Source: Biscogniauxia marginata (lineage: Eukaryota; Ascomycota; Sordariomycetes; Xylariales; Xylariaceae). From it: DNA of 64,000 bases. Below the pieces are notes generated by a model that made no database searches, had not been told where the DNA came from, and worked only from the letters and a program-made list of their open reading frames with translations. The position numbers and the translations under genes were made by a program. The number at the start of each line of letters is the position of its first letter. Position 1 is the first letter of the stretch. Location of the stretch: contig MU404173.1 of assembly GCA_022695795.1 (NCBI GenBank), positions 60,883 through 124,882 on the forward strand. The letters run 5' to 3'. Shown here one piece after another: positions 56,140-64,000 of the stretch.

Positions 56140-56670
56140 AAGGGTGCGTACTTCTTCAAAAAGAGAAATGGGGCCAGCATCCCGCTAATGTTTCCAAAGC
56201 ATATCATCCATGCCGACACGACGCTTCGCTCCGCATGACCCCGTACGCCCATCACGTACCGGCAAATAACATTCCCACCGTTACCATGTGACCCCATGAC
56301 AACAAGGCAAAGTGCTGCGTATTCGGCCGAAAAAAAATGAGCGGTGCCGTGGACAAAGACGAGGGTAGAGAGACCGGTGATTAGTAGCGCGAGGCCGAGG
56401 GAGACAACAAGCTAGCGCATCTGAAACCTGTCAGGTATGTACGCTATGACTATAGCAGAGCCAAACGCAGCAGCAAATGGGGAAACCGAATGTGATTGGA
56501 TCTGTATGGTTTGGATAGCCTCCAGAATGAAGGTCAAAGGCTACAGCACAAATTGTGCCGGACCAGTAGACGGTGAATCGCTTTTGGGGTTCCTCTCTCT
56601 TGTACCAAAAACTGATTAAATAACAACTGCACTCATCGTGGAGATGTGCCGACCACCCTGCCCTTCCGAG
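56140..56670 (-). pseudogene. MFS transporter (anion:cation symporter type), remnant
   Basis: Leftward translation gives SFWYKREEPQKRFTVYWSGT, a very characteristic cytoplasmic loop of the ACS/allantoate-permease branch of MFS, then, after a frame change and a deletion, AIVIAYIPDRFQMR, a TAG stop, LVVSLGLALLITGLSTLVFV, and SVVSAWMICFGNISGMLAPF. These correspond to later membrane spans. Another TAG follows KKYAP. The N-terminal third and the last spans are missing. Intact relatives import carboxylates or vitamins at the plasma membrane. It sits at the edge of the AT-rich block. Confidence 0.75.
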
Positions 56671-57488
56671 TTCTGTCCGTCCCTGCTATAAGCGCCCGTC
56701 CTCCATTCGTGGACCGCCGGGGAGCAACAGCGGCGACGTAAGCTGTAACCCACGTGCCTTATCTTTTACTGTCCGTTATTGGAGGAAATTTCCCGCTCTA
56801 GTATCGCATGGTACCCTGAATCTAGAAAACGAACGGCAACCAGCTGATGAGGGGTCAGCTTTTAACCGCACAAACCCCCTTTTGCGGCTACCCCCTTATT
56901 TGAAACCCACTTAGAAAGCGACACACACGAGGCCATTTAAAATAACATTATAATTTCATTTTAAAAATAAATTCAAATTTTAATGTTACTATTTTATTTT
57001 TTATTTATTATATTAAATTTCAAAACAACCTTTTTTATAAAATAAAAAAAAAATTTATATTTATAAAACGTGAAAATTTTAAATAAACTAAATAATTATT
57101 TATTTAATTAAAAAAGTTTAAAAGTTTATCGATTTTTTAATAAAGTTATTTATATTAAAAAACTCGATTTTATATAAAAAGCTATTTTATTTAATTATTT
57201 ATAAAAAACGTTAATTATATAAAATAAAATAAAATAGTAAATTAATAAATTAATATAAAGTTATAAAAGTATAAAGAACTTTATAAGCCTTAGTTTTAAA
57301 TAATTTAAATAAAAAAGATAAAAGTTTATAAAATAAAACTTATAAATATCACGGCGATATAAAAAGATTTAAAATAATGTTTAATTTCTTAATTTATTAA
57401 TAAAAATATTAAAAAGAAAGAAAATGATGCGTGAGCATATAAGGTGTGTGTGAATAGTAGTCGATTGTGTGTAGAGAAAGGGGGGAGC

Positions 57489-57511
57489 CTTGCAAGCCGC
57501 AGGCTTGCAAG
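57489..57511. repeat. inverted repeat within the LTR-like insertion
   Basis: CTTGCAAGCC and GGCTTGCAAG, 10 bp each, separated by GCA. A perfect short hairpin. Confidence 0.7.
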
Positions 57512-57561
57512 CTCCATATATGGACCCTTATCTCTCTTATCTAGGCTATCTAGGGCTAGGG

Positions 57562-57588
57562 CCCACAGGGTTCTTTAGACCCCTGTGG
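57562..57588. repeat. second inverted repeat within the LTR-like insertion
   Basis: CCACAGGG and CCCTGTGG, 8 bp each, around a 10-11 nt loop (TTCTTTAGAC). It could act as a terminator or RNA stem in the LTR. Confidence 0.65.
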
Positions 57589-60500
57589 CCCCGCATCAGA
57601 AAAAAAGAAAATTTAAAATGGTTATTAAGGTTATTTTAATAGTTTAAATACATTTCAAGCTTTATATACGCCTTATTATTTTATAATAAATATAACGTGT
57701 CTTATAAGCGAGTGGGTTATATAAGTAAGTAAACTAGTTTTTATAACTTTTATAGTTTTAATTATTAAAAAATATTTACGTAACATTAAAATTAATTAAT
57801 AATTATTATTATTTAAATCGTCTTTTTTAATTTTACGTTTTAAAAACCAAATATTTTTATATTAAATATTTAGTTTTTTAACGTATAATTTAAGTTAATT
57901 AATTTATTATAATTTTTAAATTAAAGCCTTTTAAAATTAAAATTAATTATAGTTCCTCGAAATTTAAATTATTAAATACCTTTTTATTTATTATATTATT
58001 AAACGTATTTTTATTCTTTATATAAATATATATATTATATCGTTTTTATTTAATTACTACTTTTTTAAGACCCTTTTTTTTTATTAATCGTAATATTATT
58101 TTTTTAATTTATAAAACTATTTCTTTTTTTATATTAAATTTTTTATTTATTTATAATTATTTCTTTTTAATTTTATATCGCTTATTAAAAATATAATTTA
58201 TTTTATAATAAAGCTATTTTATATATTAATTATAAATATTTATAATACTTATAAAAAACTTTTTTAATACTTTTTAATTTTATTTATAATAAAATTAAAT
58301 TATAATAATATTTCGCGAGTTATTATAAATATTTTAACTTTTTAAAACATTTAATTTCTATCGAAATCGAGAAAAAAAAATTTATATAAAAAGTAATATA
58401 ATAATAACTTTTTTTAAATTAAAAAGAATTAATTTAGTTATATAAAACCTAATTTATATATTTAAAATAATTATTATAATAATAAATACTTTTATAAAGT
58501 TAATTAAAAAGTCTTTTTTATAACGTAATAATAATAACGCTTTATTAAGTTTTTTAAGTAATTATTATATACTTTTTTTAAGATATTAAAATATATAAAA
58601 TTAAAAAGTTATAACTTATATAATAAATAATTAAATATATAAAATATAATAATATCGAGTTTTTTATAACATTTTTTAAATTTTATAAAATAATAACTTT
58701 CGTAATTATTTAAAATTAATAAACATTTAAAACCTCGCATTTAATTTTTAATATAAAAATCGAAATACTTTATAAATTTATATTAAGTTTATTTATTATT
58801 TAATTATTATTTAATATTTTAACTTTACTTTTTAATAATAATAAGTTATCGCGATATTATAAAATTAAATATTTTTTTAATTAATATAATAAATAATAAT
58901 ATAATAAAATTATTAATATTAATAACTTAAATAATTATAATTTATTCTTAATTTTTTATTAAACTTATTAAGATCGTTTATATTGTTTTATATTTATTAT
59001 TATTATATTAATTTAAACCATTTTTAATATATATTTAAATCTTTATATAAAGCTTTTTAATAATTAATTCATTTATTTAAACGTGTTTATAATGATTTTT
59101 ATCGTTATATAAAATTAAAGGTCTAGTTTTTTTAACGCGCTTCGCGTCGCGTTCGTATAATAAGAGATTTATTATTATAGTAATGTAACTTAAATAAAAA
59201 AGAAATAACTAATTATTTAAATTAATAATACGTTAAACGATTATTATTTTTTCGTAAAACGTAAATTTTCGAGTATTTAATTTTATAATTAATCGTATAA
59301 ATATATCGTTATTTCACTTTTATAATATTATATAAAAAATATTATAAAATATCGTTAATTTATAATAATATTATTTATACTTAACTATATAAGCTATTTA
59401 AGTTTTTATTAATATTATTAAGTTTTAAAATAAATAAATAATTTTTTTTATTTAAAAAATATATAAATATAGTTTTACACGTTTTAATAATAATAATAAA
59501 CATATTATTTATAAATTAATTAATTTAAATTACACGTTAAAAAACTAAATACTTAATATAAAAAAGGTTTTTATTACGAATTAATAATGTTAAAGGGGTT
59601 TTTAACAAGGGTATGAAGCACAAACTAAGAATGTAAAAAACGGATAACTCGAGTTAAAAGGGCAATATAACGTTACGTGGTATAGATTCCCGTCGATTTA
59701 GGAATCCATAGGAATTTAATATATTAAATTCTTAAAGATAAAAAAATTTAACGGTATTTAACATACCGAAGTAAAAAATATAAGAAAAAAGAAATAAATT
59801 TAAAATTATAATAAAAATCTTTTAAAATCTTTTTAATAAATAAAGCATTATAAATCTTTTAAATTAATTTCGATTTATTATTACTTTTAAATTAAAAAAA
59901 CCTAATATATATTTACTTATAAAGTTAATTAATTAGGAATATATAAAGAAATTCGTTATATTTTAATAACTTTTTAATTAAACCGTCTTAAAATAAATAT
60001 ATCTTTTAAAATAAAAAAATAAAATAAAAAAATAATTAATAATTAATAAGTTTTTAAACGAAAACTTTAAATTTTTTTACGATATAATATAAAAATTAAT
60101 TATAATTATAACTAAAAAATCGTTTAAAAATAAATAAATAAAATAACCTTTACTTCTTAAAAATAAATAACTAAAATTATTTCTAAATAATAACGACTTT
60201 AATAACTTAAACGACAAAAACGATATAACGACTATTAATATAAAAGGTTTTAAACTAATTATACTTAATAAATATAATAAGTTAAATAATTTAAAAAGAT
60301 TTTTAATTTAAACCGAAATTTATTTATAGTTTTATTATAAAATAATTATTATTAAAAAATAAAAAGTTTTTATAATATTTTAATTTCTCGTTAAAACTAT
60401 TTTAACTTAGTTTTAATTAATATTAAAAAATCACTTAAATAATAAATTAAACGTTTAAAAAACATAAAAAAGTTTAAAAAATAACTTAAATTTATATTTA

Positions 60501-63500
60501 ATAATTTAATTTTTAAATAATAAACCGAAACTCGATTTTATAAATTACAATAAAATAAAAAGGCTTTAAATTATATTATTAAGTTTAAAAAACTCGTAAA
60601 TTAATTATAATTACTTATTAAAAACTTATATTATTTATTTTATTAAAAACTAAAAAACTATATAAAGAATAAGTTATATAAAATAAATTTATATAAAAAA
60701 AAACCTAAAAAAGTTTAATAATTACGTTATAATAATAATAATAATTAATAATAAAAACTTCGAATAATACCTTAAAAAACAATATAACGAAAAAACAGCG
60801 ATTAATAAAAAGAAAGAAATTATAAAAATAATATTAAAACAAAAAAAGGTATTAAAACTAAATTAAACCTTATTAAAATTAATATTACTTAAAAAAAATA
60901 AAATAAAAACGAGATAAATCGACTTTTAAATGTTTTAATTATAAAAAAACATTATAAAAATAAATCTTAAAAAAAAAAAAGGAATTTTTTAACTCGAGAA
61001 AAGAACTTTTAAAATAAAATTTTTTTTCGAAAATAATAAAAAAATAAATTAAGTATTTATTATCGTTACTATTAAAATAAAAAAGAATAAAAAATTCCTT
61101 ATAAAAAAGTTATAATATTTATTAAAATTATAAAAAAAAGTTTATAAATATTATTTAAAGTATTATTACTTATTTATTATAATTTATAAAAATTATTAAA
61201 TTAACCTTAAAAACTATTTAAAATATAATTACTTATATTTAAAGTATTTTACATTAAAATAAACTAAATAAAAATATAATACTTATAAATTAAGATATAA
61301 CTTAAAAATTAAATTAAAATTATTATAACGATAATAAATATAAAACACATTAAAAAAAACCAATATAATAATTTATATTAAAAGTTTTATATAAATAATA
61401 ATTATAATATTTATTAAAATTTAAATAATATTAATTAACTTAATAAGTTATTAAACAAAAAACTTAAATTAAATTTAAAAATAGTTAAATAACTAAAAAA
61501 CGAAACATTTTATTTTAATAAAAATAAAATAATAAAGTTATAAAAAAACATATATCGTTATATTAAAGTTTTTATATTAATAACGCTTATTAAATATATA
61601 AAAACTTTAAAAATAAAACTAATTATTATTTTTAAAAACTAAAAATTAATAATACGAAAAAAAATAAATATATTTATAATAATATCTCATAATAATTACG
61701 TTGTTTAAAAGCTTATTATTTTTATTTAAATTTCGAAAAAAAACAATTAAATAATTATTAAAAATTATATATATTATATTTTAATACTTTATAATATATA
61801 TAAATTACTTAAAACGAGTTTTAAAAAAATAAAGTTAAAAAGAATTATAAGAATTATAAAAAAGATTATATTTTTTATATTAACTTAAAAAACAAGTTAA
61901 ATATAATATTAATTTATTTAATTTTATAAAAAAGCACTTAATAAAATAATAAATAAAAATACATATAATTAAATTAAGTTATAAATAAATCGTTAAAACA
62001 TATTTTTAAAAAAAAAGAAAGTTTTTAAAAATATATATAAACTTATAAAAAGATATTAAGTTATTTTTAATAAACGAACTTAAAAATTATACTTTTTATT
62101 TAAAAATAATTTAAAACCTTAAAAGTTTTCGAATTAATAAAAAATAAATTTAAATTATAAAAAAGCTTTTAAAAATTTTTTAAATTTTAATATGTAAAGT
62201 TTTATATAAAAAATAAACTTTTTACCCTTTATTATATAAAAAGTAAATAAAGAAATTATCAAAATAATAATTACTAAAAACACGTTTTTATAAAAGCTTA
62301 AAATTAAAATAAAATTAAAGCCGTAATAACTCGAAAAAAACTAAAAAAGAAAAGACGTAAAAAACTAAAAAATAATAAAAAGTTATAAATAATAAATCTT
62401 TATACGAAATTTAATTAAAACTTAATAATATTATTATAATTAAAATTAAATATAATAAAAAGAAATGTAAAGCTTTTATAAATTTAAAAATAAATAAAAA
62501 TAATATTTTAATTAAAATAACTTAAAAAAATAATATATTATAAATATATAAATAAAGTTTATATAAATTATAAAACTTTAAAAAAAGTATATTTAATTAT
62601 AAAAATATAAAAATATTAAAAGAAATAATTTCTTTTTTAATAATTATTTAAAAACATTTCGAGTAAATTATTTTTAACATTATATATATATCGAATTATA
62701 ATATAATCTTAAAAATGAATTAACTTAAAAAAAGTAATTTACAAATAAATTTCGAAATAAATATATTTTATTAAAATTAAAATTAAAAAGAGTTAATTAT
62801 TACAAGTTATAAAATAAGTATTATAAATAATTTAAAAAAAATAAATATAAAAACGAAATATATCGCTTATATAATTCGAGTAACTAAGCTTAAAAATCTA
62901 ATAAAAATATTATAAAAATATTTTTGTTTTTATAAATTATTTAAAAATAAAACAAAAAAAGAATTATTAAAACATAACTAATAAATTTACTAAATTTACT
63001 TTAAAAAATAATTAAAACTATTTTTAGTATATCTTATAAATTAAGAAAAATAAAAAGCATTATAAAAAAGAATTTAAAAAAACCTTAATAAAGAATATAT
63101 TAAAAAGTTAAAATTTTTATTAAAATACTTAATAATTATAATATTAAAACTTAATAAAAACGGAAAGTAACATATTAATAAAATTTAAATCTTTATAATA
63201 ATTAAAAAACACGAATAATATATTATTTTTTAAATAATATATAAATATTATAAATATAAAGTTATATTATTTAAACTTATTAATATACTTATTACGTTTT
63301 AAAATATAATTATAATAATTCTTCGTAAGTTTTTAAATAAATTTATATTTATTTATTTAAACGATATATTAATTTACTTAAAAAACGAAAAAAAGTATAA
63401 AAAATATAAAAAATAAATAATACGTTAAAAAACTAAATTATTTAAAGTTTATAATAAATCTAAAAAAAAATAATTAAAGATTAACTAAAACTTAAAAGTA

Positions 63501-63907
63501 TTATAAATATATATATATATTTTAGCTTTATTAATTACGTTAAATAACTTATTTAAAATTTCAAGCGAATTATTAAACTATTAACGAAATTAATTACTTT
63601 AATAAAAATAAAAAAAAGCTTTTTAATAATTAAAAGAAATTATAATTAATAAAGTTATATATAAACTTTTAAATAAAAACAAAAAAAACGACTAAAAATA
63701 TTTTAAATTTTATTATTAAAATAGTTTTAAAATAATTAAAAAATAATAAAAAATAGTGTTTAATCGCGTACTTATTTAAAGTATTATATAATACTAAATT
63801 AAATTATTAATAATTATAACTTAATAAAATTAAAAAACTTATTAATATTTATTTAAATTGTAAAAACTTTACACGATTTATAATAATATAAACGCTTAAT
63901 TAAAAAT

Positions 63908-64000
63908 ATTTTTAATTTTTAATTTTTAATTTTTAATTTTTAATTTTTAATTTTTAATTTTTAATTTTTAATTTTTAATTTTTAATTTTTAATTTTTAAT
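63908..64000. repeat. (TTTTTAA)n tandem repeat reaching the window end
   Basis: About 13 copies of a 7-bp unit, five T and two A, without visible variation, continuing past the edge. It is not the fungal telomere repeat TTAGGG. Confidence 0.85.

Larger units (their letters stand above)
57425..57598. mobile_element. solo-LTR-like insertion, 174 bp, with 5 bp target duplication
   Basis: A block of normal base composition lies inside the AT-only DNA. It begins TGATGCG and ends CGCATCA (7 bp inverted ends with TG..CA termini) and is flanked on both sides by GAAAA (57420-57424 and 57599-57603). Inside are two strong hairpins, listed separately. TG..CA ends and a 5 bp duplication are the mark of LTR retrotransposon integration; a short MITE is the alternative. 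Confidence 0.75.
56935..64000. repeat. RIP-type AT-rich block (degenerate repeat DNA)
   Basis: From about 56935 to the window end nearly all bases are A or T. The few C and G occur mostly as CG, AG, CT or CC/GG; TG is very rare and TA is in great excess, the pattern left by C-to-T change at CpA on both strands. No frame of useful length survives. The parent repeats were probably transposons, but none can be named. Two patches escaped: a 174 bp insertion at 57425-57598 and a milder one near 59590-59725. Confidence 0.9.

Noticed and set aside
63908..64000. telomere repeat
   Set aside because: The unit is TTTTTAA, not TTAGGG, and it lies within RIP-like AT-rich DNA; a plain microsatellite is the simpler reading.
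1..64000. CRISPR array, bacterial operons or phage
   Set aside because: No regularly spaced direct repeats, no Shine-Dalgarno-led operons, and introns throughout; the DNA is eukaryotic.

Overview
This window is nuclear DNA from a filamentous ascomycete (Pezizomycotina, probably a Sordariomycete). The reasons are genes split by short introns (about 46-160 nt) with GT..CTAAC/CTGAC..AG signals, fungus-specific families (CipC, rhodopsin-like 7TM proteins, ZW10/Dsl1 with WGWGD motifs), long gene-free stretches full of TAGGTA/TACCTA motifs, and a final AT-only block with the TA-rich, TG-poor composition left by repeat-induced point mutation (RIP). The genus assignment is not supported by anything I can compute.

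Region 1 (1-13.2 kb) is a housekeeping block: a tRNA m1A58 methyltransferase catalytic subunit (TRM61, cut by the left edge), cysteinyl-tRNA synthetase with an apparent mitochondrial presequence and an internal cytosolic start, a CipC-family stress protein, the spliceosomal protein SmD3, cytosolic tryptophanyl-tRNA synthetase, and a conserved-looking gene of unknown function. Three of these act on tRNA. Both synthetase genes carry a perfect TGACTCA (CPC1/Gcn4-type) box about 100-120 bp before the ATG. The tryptophanyl gene contains what reads as a [D1,2] stwintron, an intron nested in the donor of another intron.

Region 2 (14.5-26.6 kb) is accessory. A HicA-like-domain protein, a sedolisin fragment, a broken FrsA-like alpha/beta hydrolase, an intact rhodopsin-like membrane protein, a broken cytochrome P450, an orphan four-exon gene and a polyketide-synthase-type acyl-carrier-protein remnant lie together. 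The mix looks like the eroded remains of a secondary-metabolite cluster in which only a few genes remain open.

Region 3 (27-52 kb) is again core genome: a tandem-BRCT checkpoint protein of Rad9/Crb2 type (no Tudor domain seen), an 8.5 kb gene-free interval, a conserved unknown protein at 39.4 kb, another gene-poor 3.8 kb, the ZW10/Dsl1 vesicle-tethering subunit and a large M16 zinc metalloprotease.

Region 4 (52-64 kb) runs into heterochromatin-like DNA: a tRNA-derived (SINE-like) sequence, one small low-complexity ORF, decayed D-2-hydroxyacid dehydrogenase and MFS transporter genes, then about 7 kb of RIP-like AT-rich DNA. Inside that block sits a 174 bp unmutated insertion with TG..CA ends and a 5 bp target duplication, which looks like a solo LTR that arrived after RIP. 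The window ends in a 7-bp tandem repeat.
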